A DNA stretch of 64,000 bases from the NCBI GenBank assembly GCA_003265685.1, contig KZ836102.1:128829-192828 (forward strand), read 5' to 3'. Positions 1 through 8,499 of the stretch are shown here, piece after piece. Source of the stretch: Piscinibacter caeni. GTDB taxonomy: Bacteria > Pseudomonadota > Gammaproteobacteria > Burkholderiales > Burkholderiaceae_C. The notes beneath the pieces were generated by a model. The model had not been told where the DNA came from and searched no databases. It worked only from the letters and a program-made list of their open reading frames with translations. How positions within the stretch are numbered: the stretch's first letter is position 1; every line of letters starts with the position of its first letter. The position numbers were made by a program, and so were the translations under genes.

Positions 1-411
1 GCGGATGCCGTGCCGGCTGAGCATCAGCTTGCGCTTGATCACGTAGGTCTTGTCCGCGCGCGTCGGCGGGGACTTCGTGTCGTGCACCTCGGTGCGGCCG
101 TCGGCGTACTCCACGACGAAGTCGGCGTAGTAGCGCACAGCCCGCTCACCCTCTTGCTTGTCCAGCAGAACATACGGCACCTGGCGCTCGATGCGCACGA
201 CGCGGTCGCGCGGGTCAGCTGCCGTGCGCGCGAGCTTCAGCATCTGGTGGTGCTTCAGCTCCTTCGACGAGTCGTACTTCTCGCCGTCGAACTCAAGCCC
301 TCGGCGGTTGCCGAACTTGTTCTTCCGCTTGGTGGGGGCCGCGCCGCCGGCGCGCGCCTGGATCATGGCCAGGTAGTCGGCGGCGGACATACGGTCGGTC
401 ACGTTCGGCAT
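1..411 (-). CDS. DUF1064 family predicted nuclease (3' end cut by window)
   Basis: Partial gene: the C-terminus lies beyond the left edge and 137 residues are visible. It matches DUF1064, phage and prophage proteins predicted to have a PD-(D/E)XK-like nuclease fold. Signature elements are a basic KNKFGNRRG stretch near residue 30, DSSKELKHHQML at 47-58, YYADFVVEY at 94-102 (Asp97), EVHDTKS at 108-114 (Asp111 and Lys113 as the likely catalytic pair) and KTYVIKRKLM at 121-130. The ATG lies two bases after the stop of the upstream membrane gene, so it is the downstream member of that operon. Nuclease activity is inferred from the family; no specific substrate is known. Confidence 0.8.
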   Translation of the reverse strand, partial: MPNVTDRMSAADYLAMIQARAGGAAPTKRKNKFGNRRGLEFDGEKYDSSKELKHHQMLKLARTAADPRDRVVRIERQVPYVLLDKQEGERAVRYYADFVVEYADGRTEVHDTKSPPTRADKTYVIKRKLMLSRHGIR

Positions 412-413
412 CG

Positions 414-953
414 TCAACCCAGGATCGCGAGCGCCGCCACAGCGCCGATCAGGAACAGGGCCGGTGCTGCGATCCACCAGTCCGCGCTCGATGGCAGGCT
501 GGCCTGGAAGGCTGTGACCGCGGCCCAGGCATAGGCAGCGTAGGGCAGGCCGAATGGCTGGCCAGGCAGCGTCGAGGATGCCCACCAGAGGCTCAGTGGC
601 GCCAGCGCCATCGGAGCCAACGCGATCGGCACGGAGCGAAACAGGCCAGCGTAGAACGTCACGGACCCAAGGCGCCAACCGGACTCGGTCTTCTCGGGGA
701 TGATGGACGGCAGCGACGGGCGCGCGCGGAGCAACAGCGCGACCAGGTAGTGCGCGAGCTCGTGCGCGAGCGTGCCGGGCAGCGCGAAGAGGCAGTAGGC
801 GGCGAAACCCAGCCGGGCCGCCAGCTGGGACAGCACGAAGACAGCGGCCAGCACCAAGGCGTCGCCGCGGCCGAGGTCACCGGCGAGGTGGTGCGCCGCC
901 GAGACAAGCAGGTGCAGCGCGTGCCGGGCGTGGGCCAGGATGCTCAGGTCCAA
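414..953 (-). CDS. Integral membrane protein with HELAH motif (M50B-like peptidase?)
   Basis: A 179-residue, very hydrophobic protein with four or five likely membrane segments. A HELAH sequence at residues 64-68 lies in a hydrophobic stretch (LPGTLAHELAHYL), as in membrane metallopeptidases of the M50B-like type. I see no second zinc-ligand motif of the NPDG kind, so catalysis is uncertain. The start is a TTG that overlaps the end of the NADAR gene (TTGGACCTGA), a coupling style also seen at 19805-19812. It could equally be a non-enzymatic membrane protein. Confidence 0.6.
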   Translation of the reverse strand: MDLSILAHARHALHLLVSAAHHLAGDLGRGDALVLAAVFVLSQLAARLGFAAYCLFALPGTLAHELAHYLVALLLRARPSLPSIIPEKTESGWRLGSVTFYAGLFRSVPIALAPMALAPLSLWWASSTLPGQPFGLPYAAYAWAAVTAFQASLPSSADWWIAAPALFLIGAVAALAILG

Positions 954-1543
954 CCCAGCTCCTCGAGCGCGGCAGCGAGCGGGACTGCGCCGGCGGCCAG
1001 GCGCTCGTCGAGGTCGGGATCTTCGACGCAGGGCCCGCCCAAACGGTGGCGCACGCGCTGGAGCATGCGACCGAGGTAGTTCGAGCCGCGGCCGTTGACG
1101 ATGCCCCAGCGCCGGCCGGCGTCATCGTCGATGCGGCCGGCTTCGATGATGGCGCTGTCGCCGGTCGACAGCAGCAGCTCGGCGAGATCGGGGTGCTGGT
1201 CGAACTTCGCGTCGAGGCACCGGAGCATCCACGGGAAGCGCAACCGAGACCAGCCAGGCCGCGTGTGGAAGCCCAGCAGCGCGTCGGCAGTGCGAGCCAT
1301 GATCTCGGTCGGGTCTGCCGACTCGGAAGGGAGCGTGTGTGCCGCGATCGCCAGCAGCGATGGCGCCGGCGCGGCCAGAAGCCAGTCGCGCACACGCGCG
1401 TCGCGCGGCTTCAGCGCCTGGTAGGCGTGCTCGGTGGTCGCGAACGTGCGCCCGGCGATCAGGATCTCGCGGCGGAAGAGGTTGCTGAAGGCGCCGAACG
1501 GCCGCTCGGACGCCCTGTAGAACGAGATGGGGGCCGCGACCAC
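944..1543 (-). CDS. NADAR-domain (YbiA-like) N-glycosidase
   Basis: A 199-residue protein spanning one NADAR/DUF1768 domain. Conserved blocks are ISFYR (6-10), FGAFSNLF (16-23), TTEHAYQALK (36-45), SAIIEAG (130-136) and WGIVNGRGSNYLGRMLQ (146-162). NADAR enzymes hydrolyse N-glycosidic bonds; family members remove ADP-ribose from guanine bases in DNA (the antitoxin partners of DarT1 toxins) or act on riboflavin intermediates. In a phage, reversal of a DarT-type defence modification is a plausible role, but it is inference. Start chosen as GTG two bases after the stop of the preceding small gene; the reading frame stays open far upstream but is antisense-like there. Confidence 0.8.
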   Translation of the reverse strand: MVAAPISFYRASERPFGAFSNLFRREILIAGRTFATTEHAYQALKPRDARVRDWLLAAPAPSLLAIAAHTLPSESADPTEIMARTADALLGFHTRPGWSRLRFPWMLRCLDAKFDQHPDLAELLLSTGDSAIIEAGRIDDDAGRRWGIVNGRGSNYLGRMLQRVRHRLGGPCVEDPDLDERLAAGAVPLAAALEELGWT

Positions 1544-1545
1544 GA

Positions 1546-1806
1546 TCAGGGCTCCTGAACTGCGAGCACCAGCGGGGACTCGTAGATGCCGCGCACAGCC
1601 GCGCGCGCCCGCTCCTCGGTCATCTCGGCCAGGCCCTTGCGCGCGAGGCCCCAGCCCACGTCGCAATCGGTGAAGGACAGGCCCAACCGGCAGATGCCCA
1701 GGCCACGCGGCTGGGCGTGGAAGAACAGGGTCGGCCTGCCCTCGTCGTTCTGGTCGAGCGTGATGAGGACTTGGTCGGCGTCGTGGCCGAAGAGGCGGGC
1801 GAACAT
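1546..1806 (-). CDS. Hypothetical protein, 86 aa
   Basis: No recognised family. Small soluble protein with N-terminal MFARLFGHDADQV, a GICRLGLSFTDCD segment and a C-terminal helix rich in Arg and Ala. The ATG overlaps the stop of the 1099-residue gene (TGATG), so its translation is probably coupled to that gene. The NADAR gene follows after two bases. Confidence 0.6.
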   Translation of the reverse strand: MFARLFGHDADQVLITLDQNDEGRPTLFFHAQPRGLGICRLGLSFTDCDVGWGLARKGLAEMTEERARAAVRGIYESPLVLAVQEP

Positions 1807-4800
1807 CAGGATTCCTTCTTGCGCAGCGGTGCCACGAACACCGACTGGGCGATAGAGCGATTGCGGCTTTCCAGCCAGACCAGCGGGGACAGCTGGGCGG
1901 TACGAGGCGTGTAGCGTTGGGACAGGATCTGCTTGCGCTTGGCTTTGGCCTTCTCCGGAGCCTCCCAGCGGCAGTCCCATTGGACGCGGTCGAGTTGCTG
2001 CCGGTAGAACCGCCGCCGCAGCAGCGGGCCGACGCCGGCGAGCTCGTCGAAGGCGCGGTTGAGCGAAAGGGTCGCGTGGGCATGCGTGTCGAGCGACGGC
2101 TTGCCATCACCCTTGACGCCCGGGCGGTCGACCGTGCCGCGATGGCGCTTGTGGTTCTGGCTGATGCCCAGCCGCATCCAGTCCACCTGATAGCTGGACA
2201 CGCCCGGGATCTCGCCCTTGTGCACCTGCAGGGCCTCGCCGTCGAGGCATTCCTCTGAGACGCGCAGCGCCCACTCGAGCGGCGCCGCAAGGATCTCGCT
2301 GCCGCGGCGCGCGTTGTGGAATCGGGATGTGAACTGGGCGCGGATGGCGGCGCGCTGTGCGTCGTCACCGTAGGTGTACAGCACGTGCTCGGCGCGGGCC
2401 GTCATGTAGACCACGGACAGCTTGCGGCCGCCGCCATAGACACCCACCGGGATGCCGAGCGACAGGTGCAGCACGCTGCGTGTGTGGTTCGCGCGCTGGC
2501 GCTGGGCGCACGTCGCTGCCAGCGTCGTGAAGATCTCCGCGGGGATGCCAGCGCCGGGGCCGGCGCGCAACACCGGCTCCCACACCACTGCGTCCGCCAG
2601 GTTGCGCTTGATGGTCGCGTAGGTGCGCAGACGAATGGGCTCGGCGTCCTTGTGGAACCAGTCGTCCGCGCCGGAGTAGCGACGCAGCTCCGCCTCGGAC
2701 GCCGGCAGCGCCTCATGCAGCCACGTCAGCGACTCGGAGACCTCGCGCAGGTGCCGCGCCGTCTTGGTCGGCTCCAGCACCACGCGCCGGACCCAGCCCC
2801 AGGACAGGACCGAGGGATAGGGCTCGCGATCGCGGTCGGACGCGGTCGTGTAGAGGACGTACCGGTTGGAGCCGGATCGTGTCAGCAGCAGCGGCTGCCG
2901 CCCGGGGTCGGCCGCGGCGCAGGCATCCAGGTAGCGTTGCAGCAGGCTTTCGATGCCGGCGGGCACGTAGCCCTCGGGTGCGACCAGGCTCAGCACCTCG
3001 TTCAGTTCGGCCAGCCGGTCCAGGCCGGGCAGCGCCGCGCCGCGGCGGGCCGCGCGCCAGTTGCGCACCGCCACGTCCAGCGCGGGCCGGGCGACGTGCT
3101 CAGGCAGGCCACCGTGCGTCGTGGCCTGCTGGAGCAGGTAGGCGCGCGCCGGCGCCTCGGCTTCGGCTTCGGCGGCCAGGAATGCCTCCAGGCGACGGAA
3201 GAGGCGCAGGTAGCCCACGCCCATCCCCCAGTTGCGCCGGCTGCCCAGGTATCGGCGGATCTCGTCGACCGAGACCCCGTCCAGGCAGAGCCACCAGGAT
3301 TCGTCGCCGCCGGAGGACTCGCCTTCGAGGTAGCACTTCACGTTCGGCTCGGAGCGGTCGTGCCCCCACGTGTCCTTCGTGGCCAGCGTCACGTAGAAGC
3401 GCGCACCCTCCTGCTGGGCGATCTGCGCGGTCTCGAACTGTCGCTCGCGGAAGCGCAGGCCGTGACGGCGCTTGACCTCGGGGCTGTTGTTGATCGCGCC
3501 GTCGGAGTTCATCACGAAGACGCGCGAGCCCGACTGCACCAGCGTGTTCTTCGCCTTGATCCATGCCGACACCCACGGCAGGTCGTCACCAATCTGCGAA
3601 CCGGCCTCCTGGTCGGCGTAGAAGCGCATGTACCGGGCCTGGAAGTCCGCGGTCATGAAGTTGATCTGCTGCTCCGGCGGATAGAACTCGCCCAGCAGTC
3701 GCAGCCTGTGGTCCAGACCGCACAAGAGGATGAGGAAGCGGCGGTAGTGCAGCGCCAGGTCGTCGAAGTCCTTCTTGCGCTCGCCGAACTCCACGTCGCG
3801 CAGCGTGATGGTCGAGCCGTCGACGCCGCGGAAGACGTTGCCGAGCTCGTCGGCCGTGGGGAACAGCCGGCTGGCGGCCTCGTGCGAGGGCGTAGCCGAG
3901 TAGACGACGTGCACCTTGCCGCCGTTGCGCACCAGCAGGAACACCAGCTGGTTCTGCAGGTTGTTGATCAGGTTGGCCCACATGTCCTTGCCGTAGCGGC
4001 GCTCGTGGCGCGTCACGGCCATCGAGATCACGCAGCGCTCGCTCGGAAACACCTGGTTGAGCAGCGCGTCGTTGCGCGCGAGTTCGGCGAAGAACTGGGG
4101 CTGGTCGCGCCAGTCGAAGGACATGCCCACGTCGGCCTGGGCGGCGAGCTCCTCCTCCATGTACCTTTTGCCCTGGACGATCATCAGCGGCACGTGGGTC
4201 GGCGCCTCCGGGCCGTCGCGCACCTCGAAGACGTCGACGCCCTTGCCGGTGTACAGGTCGAGCGACTCGATCCCCTGGCGGATGCGCTCGGCGCGCTTGA
4301 GCGCGTCGGAACTGCGAGCGAGCGCCACCGCCGCCTTCTCGGCCGCGTACGGCGCCAGCTCCTTGAGCGTGCCGGTGATTTCCTCGGTCTTCTTGGTCAG
4401 CCAGTTCGCCTGGGCCTGGGCCAGCACGAGCTGCCTGTCCGCGATCTCGCGCAGTTGAACCACCCCACCCTCGTCGATGCCGGCCGTCAGCAACTGCGAG
4501 ACGTTCGTGCCCACCGCGACCTTAGGCAGCGCCAGCGGGTTGCCCTTGGCGGCCGAGCGGCGCGCGGCGCGCCGGTGGATCTTGGACAGGTTGCGGTCGC
4601 GCTCGCGGCGGTCGTTCTCTGCGCGCTGCTGGCGCTGGCCGGCCTCGTATTGGTGCTTCTTCTCTGCCTGGTCCACCTGAGGCTTGATCGCCTCGAGCAT
4701 CAGCTGCGGGTTGGCCTGGGCGCTCACCAGCTCCTGCTGAAGCTCGGTCACGCGGTCCAGGATCGCCTGCTGCTCGGCCGCGCGGATCGCGTCGGCGTCC

Positions 4801-5105
4801 TGGCACGGCTCGAACGAGGCGATGAAGTCGTCGATCAGGAAGGTGTACTTGCCTTCGCCATGGCGCGGATGACACAGCAGCTGGACGGAGTGCAGCTTCT
4901 CCTCGAAGTCGATCAAGTCGACCAGGAGCAACGCGTCGCCTTCCTCGATCTCAGGGTGCTCGCCGAGGGTCGCCTTGGCGCGCCAGTAGTATCCCGGCTC
5001 GAGCACCTGCTCAGAGCGCAGAAGGTCGCCGCCGACGTCATCGACTACAACGTCAGGCCCGGCGGCAGACCCTTGGCGGACAGGGACAAGACTGCTGCCG
5101 CTCAT
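1806..5105 (-). CDS. Large hypothetical protein, up to 1099 aa, with N-terminal coiled coil
   Basis: The largest gene of the window; I do not recognise the family. Residues about 110-245 form a charged, Gln/Glu/Arg-rich helical region likely to be a coiled coil, followed by a long globular part with no P-loop, nuclease or polymerase signature that I can see. The C-terminus is Lys/Arg-rich. It is the first gene of an operon with the small 86-residue gene, NADAR, the HELAH membrane protein and DUF1064. The annotated ATG is only one to five bases past the -10 region of its promoter, so the mRNA is leaderless or the true start is an internal codon such as the GTG near 5003. Confidence 0.7.
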   Translation of the reverse strand: MSGSSLVPVRQGSAAGPDVVVDDVGGDLLRSEQVLEPGYYWRAKATLGEHPEIEEGDALLLVDLIDFEEKLHSVQLLCHPRHGEGKYTFLIDDFIASFEPCQDADAIRAAEQQAILDRVTELQQELVSAQANPQLMLEAIKPQVDQAEKKHQYEAGQRQQRAENDRRERDRNLSKIHRRAARRSAAKGNPLALPKVAVGTNVSQLLTAGIDEGGVVQLREIADRQLVLAQAQANWLTKKTEEITGTLKELAPYAAEKAAVALARSSDALKRAERIRQGIESLDLYTGKGVDVFEVRDGPEAPTHVPLMIVQGKRYMEEELAAQADVGMSFDWRDQPQFFAELARNDALLNQVFPSERCVISMAVTRHERRYGKDMWANLINNLQNQLVFLLVRNGGKVHVVYSATPSHEAASRLFPTADELGNVFRGVDGSTITLRDVEFGERKKDFDDLALHYRRFLILLCGLDHRLRLLGEFYPPEQQINFMTADFQARYMRFYADQEAGSQIGDDLPWVSAWIKAKNTLVQSGSRVFVMNSDGAINNSPEVKRRHGLRFRERQFETAQIAQQEGARFYVTLATKDTWGHDRSEPNVKCYLEGESSGGDESWWLCLDGVSVDEIRRYLGSRRNWGMGVGYLRLFRRLEAFLAAEAEAEAPARAYLLQQATTHGGLPEHVARPALDVAVRNWRAARRGAALPGLDRLAELNEVLSLVAPEGYVPAGIESLLQRYLDACAAADPGRQPLLLTRSGSNRYVLYTTASDRDREPYPSVLSWGWVRRVVLEPTKTARHLREVSESLTWLHEALPASEAELRRYSGADDWFHKDAEPIRLRTYATIKRNLADAVVWEPVLRAGPGAGIPAEIFTTLAATCAQRQRANHTRSVLHLSLGIPVGVYGGGRKLSVVYMTARAEHVLYTYGDDAQRAAIRAQFTSRFHNARRGSEILAAPLEWALRVSEECLDGEALQVHKGEIPGVSSYQVDWMRLGISQNHKRHRGTVDRPGVKGDGKPSLDTHAHATLSLNRAFDELAGVGPLLRRRFYRQQLDRVQWDCRWEAPEKAKAKRKQILSQRYTPRTAQLSPLVWLESRNRSIAQSVFVAPLRKKES

Positions 5106-5106
5106 C

Positions 5107-5135
5107 TAGATACATAACACGTGTGCATACGCTCA
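5107..5135 (-). promoter_or_regulatory. Class 1 promoter (operator-in-spacer) for the 5105-1 operon
   Basis: On the minus strand: spacer TATGCACACGTGTTATG followed by TATCTA as -10; -35 (TGAGCG) is weak. The start codon is almost adjacent to the -10. Lies directly after the terminator of the upstream gene. Confidence 0.65.
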
Positions 5136-5176
5136 TTGTACCGGTACGCGCGTTCAAGTTGAAGGGGGTGGCGCAA

Positions 5177-5213
5177 GAGAAAAGCCCCGCCCGGAATGAC
5201 CGGGAGGGGCTTG
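5177..5213 (-). terminator. Rho-independent terminator after 5244-5729
   Basis: Minus-strand hairpin AAGCCCCTCCCGG / CCGGGCGGGGCTT with an ATT loop, followed by TTTTCTCTT. Confidence 0.85.
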
Positions 5214-5243
5214 AGGGGTTGAGGCTTGTGCCGGGCGAGACCG

Positions 5244-5729
5244 TCAGGCGTCGGCCAGCGCGTTGGCCAGGTACTTGGCGGGGTAGTCGTCGCTCAGGCC
5301 GGACTGCATCACCGAGTCGTGGGGCGAGATCGATGCGCCGCACTTCGGGCACTCGTCGTCGCAGCCGCAGCTGTGGGTGTCGGTCCAGGTGGCACCGCAC
5401 TCTTCGTGCTCGTAGTGGTTCTCGAAGACGTCGAGTTGGGCGCGCAGCGCGGATTCGATCGTCGAACCGCTGACGCAGTCGCTGACGAACTCGGCCATGT
5501 CGCCTTCGCTCTCCAGCTGCCGCCAGGCGTCGCCGTCGACTTCGAACTCGTTCGCCACCTCTTCGCCCTTGACGAGCTCGAAGCGGGCGTTGACCGTCTG
5601 GTCGTCGCCGTCGATGTCCGTCCACTCACGGCTCCAGGTCATCTCGGACTTGGGGATGAGCAGGTCGGACACGCCGATGCGGCCGCCGGCCGTCGTCAGG
5701 GTCAGGGTCAGTTTCAGTTGGGGTTGCAT
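5244..5729 (-). CDS. Hypothetical protein with C-terminal zinc-ribbon-like Cys cluster
   Basis: 161 residues. The N-terminal half is beta-rich (KLTLTLTTAGGRIGV) and acidic. The C-terminal third has cysteines at 111, 121, 123, 127 and 130 (CGC, CPKC), which probably bind zinc. No family recognised. It is a stand-alone module with a class 2 motif 45 bases upstream, a ribosome binding site CTGGAGC, and its own terminator. The architecture matches the one-gene modules at 22-27 kb and 43-46 kb. Confidence 0.75.
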   Translation of the reverse strand: MQPQLKLTLTLTTAGGRIGVSDLLIPKSEMTWSREWTDIDGDDQTVNARFELVKGEEVANEFEVDGDAWRQLESEGDMAEFVSDCVSGSTIESALRAQLDVFENHYEHEECGATWTDTHSCGCDDECPKCGASISPHDSVMQSGLSDDYPAKYLANALADA

Positions 5730-5773
5730 GGTTTGCTCCAGGTTGGTGCGAGCAGGGCTCGCGGGGTCGTGAT

Positions 5774-5790
5774 CCCTGGAGATGCGTAAC
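5774..5790 (-). promoter_or_regulatory. Class 2 motif upstream of 5244-5729
   Basis: Minus strand GTTACGCATCTCCAGGG, 45 bases before the ATG. One of 15 copies of GTTNNNCATCWCC in the window. Confidence 0.6.
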
Positions 5791-5818
5791 GGCAAAGCGG
5801 AGGATTGAGTCTGCCGAC

Positions 5819-6208
5819 TCAGAAGAGCGCAGCCTGCCTCGCTGGCGACAGGTCGCAGGCAGGCGCCAGACCTGCCTCGGACCGGATGGCGTCGCGGATC
5901 GGGTCGCCGTGGCAGCGATCCGGCGCGCACCAACAGCGCAGCGCCAGCCGCTCGCCGGCGAGCACACGCGTGGCCAGGCGCACGATCTCGGCATGCATCG
6001 GGCCGCCAGCGGCCAGGTCCGCTTCGAGATCGCGCTCGAAGGCCTCGATCACCGCCTGGCGGCCGGCCGCGTCGCGGTGATCGCGGAGCACGTGGCGGTT
6101 CCCCAGCACCGGGTTCGTCCGGTCGATGTCGATCACGACTTCGCCGGGCTCGGGCGCCGTGCCGCCCTTGCGCTTGCTGACGACGCGGACGTCGCCGGGC
6201 TGAATCAC
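5819..6208 (-). CDS. DUF4326 domain protein
   Basis: 129 residues. Contains the DUF4326 hallmarks: an N-terminal VRVVSKRKG strand, an NPVLGNRHVL segment (family: 'GNPF' region) and, near the C-terminus, LRCWCAPDRCHGDPI with the conserved CWCxPxxCHGD cysteine/histidine set. The family is common in phages and bacteria; its biochemical role is not established, although the Cys/His set suggests metal binding. GTG start two bases after the dUTPase stop; last gene of the operon that begins at 8536. Confidence 0.8.
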   Translation of the reverse strand: MIQPGDVRVVSKRKGGTAPEPGEVVIDIDRTNPVLGNRHVLRDHRDAAGRQAVIEAFERDLEADLAAGGPMHAEIVRLATRVLAGERLALRCWCAPDRCHGDPIRDAIRSEAGLAPACDLSPARQAALF

Positions 6209-6210
6209 GC

Positions 6211-6654
6211 TCAGGCTCCGGTCGAGCCGAAGCCGCCCAGGCCGCGGGCCGTGTCGGTCAGCTGGTCGACCTCTTCGAAACTGCAGCGCGGCACCGGGAT
6301 CACCATCGCCTGAGCGATGCGGTCACCGGCCTTCACCTCGAACGGCTCCTTGCCGTCGTTGTGCAGCTTGACCTTCACCGAGTCGCGGTAGTCGCTGTCG
6401 ATGATCCCCGTGGTGTTCGCGAGGCGCACTCCGTGTTTGAAGCCGTGGCCGCTGCGCGAGAAGACTTGGAGCACGTAGCCCTCTGGGATCTCGAAGGCTA
6501 GGCCGGTGTCGAAGGCCACGGAGGCGCCGGGAACGATGCTCGGCGGGCCGTCGTCGATGCAGGCGTGCAGGTCGAAGCAGGCCGCACCGGAGGTGGCGTA
6601 TTCGGGGACGCGCGCGTCGGGGCGAGTGCGCTTGATCTTGATCAGAAGGGTCAT
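6211..6654 (-). CDS. dut: dUTP diphosphatase (dUTPase)
   Basis: 147 residues, the usual length for a trimeric dUTPase. All five motifs are present in order: ATSGAACFDLHA (20-31), SRSGHGFKHG, NTTGIIDSDYRDSVKVKL with the catalytic Asp, GDRIAQAMVIPV and the C-terminal RGLGGFGSTG arm that closes over the active site. It hydrolyses dUTP to dUMP and pyrophosphate, keeping uracil out of phage DNA and supplying dUMP. It belongs with the dCTP deaminase, DHFR and thymidylate kinase elsewhere in the window; no thymidylate synthase is visible here. Confidence 0.96.
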   Translation of the reverse strand: MTLLIKIKRTRPDARVPEYATSGAACFDLHACIDDGPPSIVPGASVAFDTGLAFEIPEGYVLQVFSRSGHGFKHGVRLANTTGIIDSDYRDSVKVKLHNDGKEPFEVKAGDRIAQAMVIPVPRCSFEEVDQLTDTARGLGGFGSTGA

Positions 6655-6682
6655 GACTTGTTCAGGTGGAGAAAGGCCGAGA

Positions 6683-8143
6683 TCATGCCTCGACGGTACG
6701 GCGCAGTTCGAACAGCTCCGGCTGCCGCAGCGCGATGCTGGTCAGCTTGGCGCCGAGTCGCGACAGGGCGTCGTGGTACTCGGCAGACAGATGGTTGCTC
6801 GCGAACTCGTGCGCAGCCTCGTGCAGCAAGAGGTCATTGATCGCCTCCAGAGGCCCGGAGAACCACTTGTGACCGAGACGCCCGAGGTTCAGCGTCAGGC
6901 GGCGCGAGCCGTAGGCCCCTGCGAACGGCCAGGTGACGTCCGAAGCGATCGTGACGTGAACCGGTCCACCGACCAGGAGAGGGAGCACGCGGCGCGCGTA
7001 CTCGACGACGGCGCGGATGTCGTCCGTCCAGTCCGCCTCGGAGACCGTGCGCAGCGGGTCGCCGTCCTCGCTGAACGGCTTGCTCGTTGGGGTGACCTGG
7101 CCGGCCGGACGGACGGCGCCGGAGCGACGCATCGCCTCCCATTCGGCCTTGGACAGCTGCGAGCCATAGACCAGCGTGTAGCCCTGCTCCACGGCGCGGT
7201 TGTTAGCCTCCGGGTCGGACGGGTCGAAGGCCACCCGCTTCTCGCCGAAGCGCAGGTCGGCCATGCGGCTGATCGCCGCGTCGGGCACCAGGTCGCCGTG
7301 CTTCTGAATCGCATCGCGCACCCAGCTGGAGTTCGCGTCGTCGGCCTGGAGCTTGTCGGCCATGTGCGCCACCACCAGCGCGCGCAGGCGCGCCAGGTAG
7401 CCCGGCGGCACGTTGTCGCGGTCCGGGTTGAGCGGGACCTTCTGTTGGACGTTTAGGTGCCAACGATCGCCGGTCTCGACAACCGGGACACCGAGCTCGT
7501 ACAAGGAAGGAACCTCCCCCTCGAACGGCTCGTACACCTCGATCACCGTCTTGCGCTCGGTGCGGCGCAGGTAGCCCTCTTCGTCGGCCAACACGGTGGC
7601 CAACGTCGCCTCGAAGGAGGCGATCGGCGCCCGGCGCGGCAGTTCGTCGCCGTTGTAGAAGGTCTCGATGCCAGGCGGCGGGATCAGCTCGCGCACAGCG
7701 CGCGCGCAGTCCACGATCTCGGTGTTGGTGATGCGCAGCAGGCCGGTGAAGACCGAACCTCGGTCGATGCGCACGCGCGACACGTGCCGGCCGGTTGCAT
7801 CAAAACGCACGGTGCCGGTCGTGGTGGAGATCTCGGCCTCGTCGCACAAGGAAAGAACGAGCTTCTCGCCGAGGTTGTACCGGCCGCGCTTGGCCGCGTC
7901 CGCCTTCTTGCCAGATTCGGCATAGAGGCGCCACGCATGCGACAGGTCGGAGAAGCCCGTCGGGTTGTCGTCACGCACCACCAGTCGCGCCGTGCGCGCG
8001 CCCGGGATTCGCTCCAGCGTCACATGGACGCGCGTCGTGTTCTCGTCCCATGCGTTCTGCAGCAACTCGTACAGCACCCAGGCCTTGCCCTTGCGCTCGA
8101 GCAGCTTCGCGAGACCCTTCTTGTCGACTTCGAACCAGTCCAT
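6683..8143 (-). CDS. GHKL (HSP90-like) ATPase domain with C-terminal HEXXH motif
   Basis: 486 residues. The N-terminus is a Bergerat-fold ATP-binding domain: N-box ELLQNAWDE (26-34), a DDNPTGF form of the DxGxG loop (58-64) and a GRYNLGEK lid box (87-94). The middle is GyrB/MutL-like in layout. Near the C-terminus HEAAHEFASNH (about 441-451) is a zinc-metallopeptidase-type motif. The combination is unusual. T4 RIIA also carries a GHKL ATPase domain, but I see no RIIB partner. The start overlaps the stop of the 118-residue upstream gene by one base, and dut follows after 28 bases. Function unknown; ATP-dependent control of a protease-like domain is speculation. Confidence 0.75.
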   Translation of the reverse strand: MDWFEVDKKGLAKLLERKGKAWVLYELLQNAWDENTTRVHVTLERIPGARTARLVVRDDNPTGFSDLSHAWRLYAESGKKADAAKRGRYNLGEKLVLSLCDEAEISTTTGTVRFDATGRHVSRVRIDRGSVFTGLLRITNTEIVDCARAVRELIPPPGIETFYNGDELPRRAPIASFEATLATVLADEEGYLRRTERKTVIEVYEPFEGEVPSLYELGVPVVETGDRWHLNVQQKVPLNPDRDNVPPGYLARLRALVVAHMADKLQADDANSSWVRDAIQKHGDLVPDAAISRMADLRFGEKRVAFDPSDPEANNRAVEQGYTLVYGSQLSKAEWEAMRRSGAVRPAGQVTPTSKPFSEDGDPLRTVSEADWTDDIRAVVEYARRVLPLLVGGPVHVTIASDVTWPFAGAYGSRRLTLNLGRLGHKWFSGPLEAINDLLLHEAAHEFASNHLSAEYHDALSRLGAKLTSIALRQPELFELRRTVEA

Positions 8144-8499
8144 CAGGCGTCGACCTCCTTGGCACCGAGAGCTTTGGCTGCTGCGATCAACTCGGGCAGC
8201 TTCTCGGCGGAGATCTCGAACAGCACCTGGCGCGTCGACTGCTTGCGCAACCAGAATTTGATCGCCTTGACGTAGTCCTCGGGCACGCCGGGGGGCGGGT
8301 TGACCAGATAGCCGCCGGTCACCTTGACGATGGCGGAGTCGGCGATTTCGCGCGCATTGAAGGTGGCCGGGTCGACCGGAAGGCTGTCGACATAGACCTC
8401 GTCCTCCTCGATGTAGGTCGTGCCGTCGTCGGCGCCCCAGATGATCGGATCGCTGTAGAAGCGCTTGTACTCCGCGCCGGTCACATGAACGTCAGCCAT
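8143..8499 (-). CDS. Hypothetical protein, 118 aa, upstream of GHKL ATPase
   Basis: Small acidic protein with no recognised family. The N-terminal MADVHVTGAEYKRFY is followed by an acidic beta-rich segment (TTYIEEDEVYVDSL) and a helical C-terminus. Its ATG lies inside the end of a 14-codon upstream reading frame (8492-8536), so it may be translated by coupling. The stop overlaps the next start, so the two proteins are probably made together. Confidence 0.7.
   Translation of the reverse strand: MADVHVTGAEYKRFYSDPIIWGADDGTTYIEEDEVYVDSLPVDPATFNAREIADSAIVKVTGGYLVNPPPGVPEDYVKAIKFWLRKQSTRQVLFEISAEKLPELIAAAKALGAKEVDA

Noticed and set aside
2316..5117. A 933-codon open frame on the plus strand opposite the 1099-residue gene
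   Set aside because: It is a GC-rich antisense frame with Leu/Val/Gln/Arg-biased composition and no motif. The minus strand has the promoter, overlaps and neighbours.
6683..8143. T4 rIIA homologue
   Set aside because: Only the GHKL domain is shared as a general feature; there is no rIIB neighbour and the C-terminus has a HEXXH motif.
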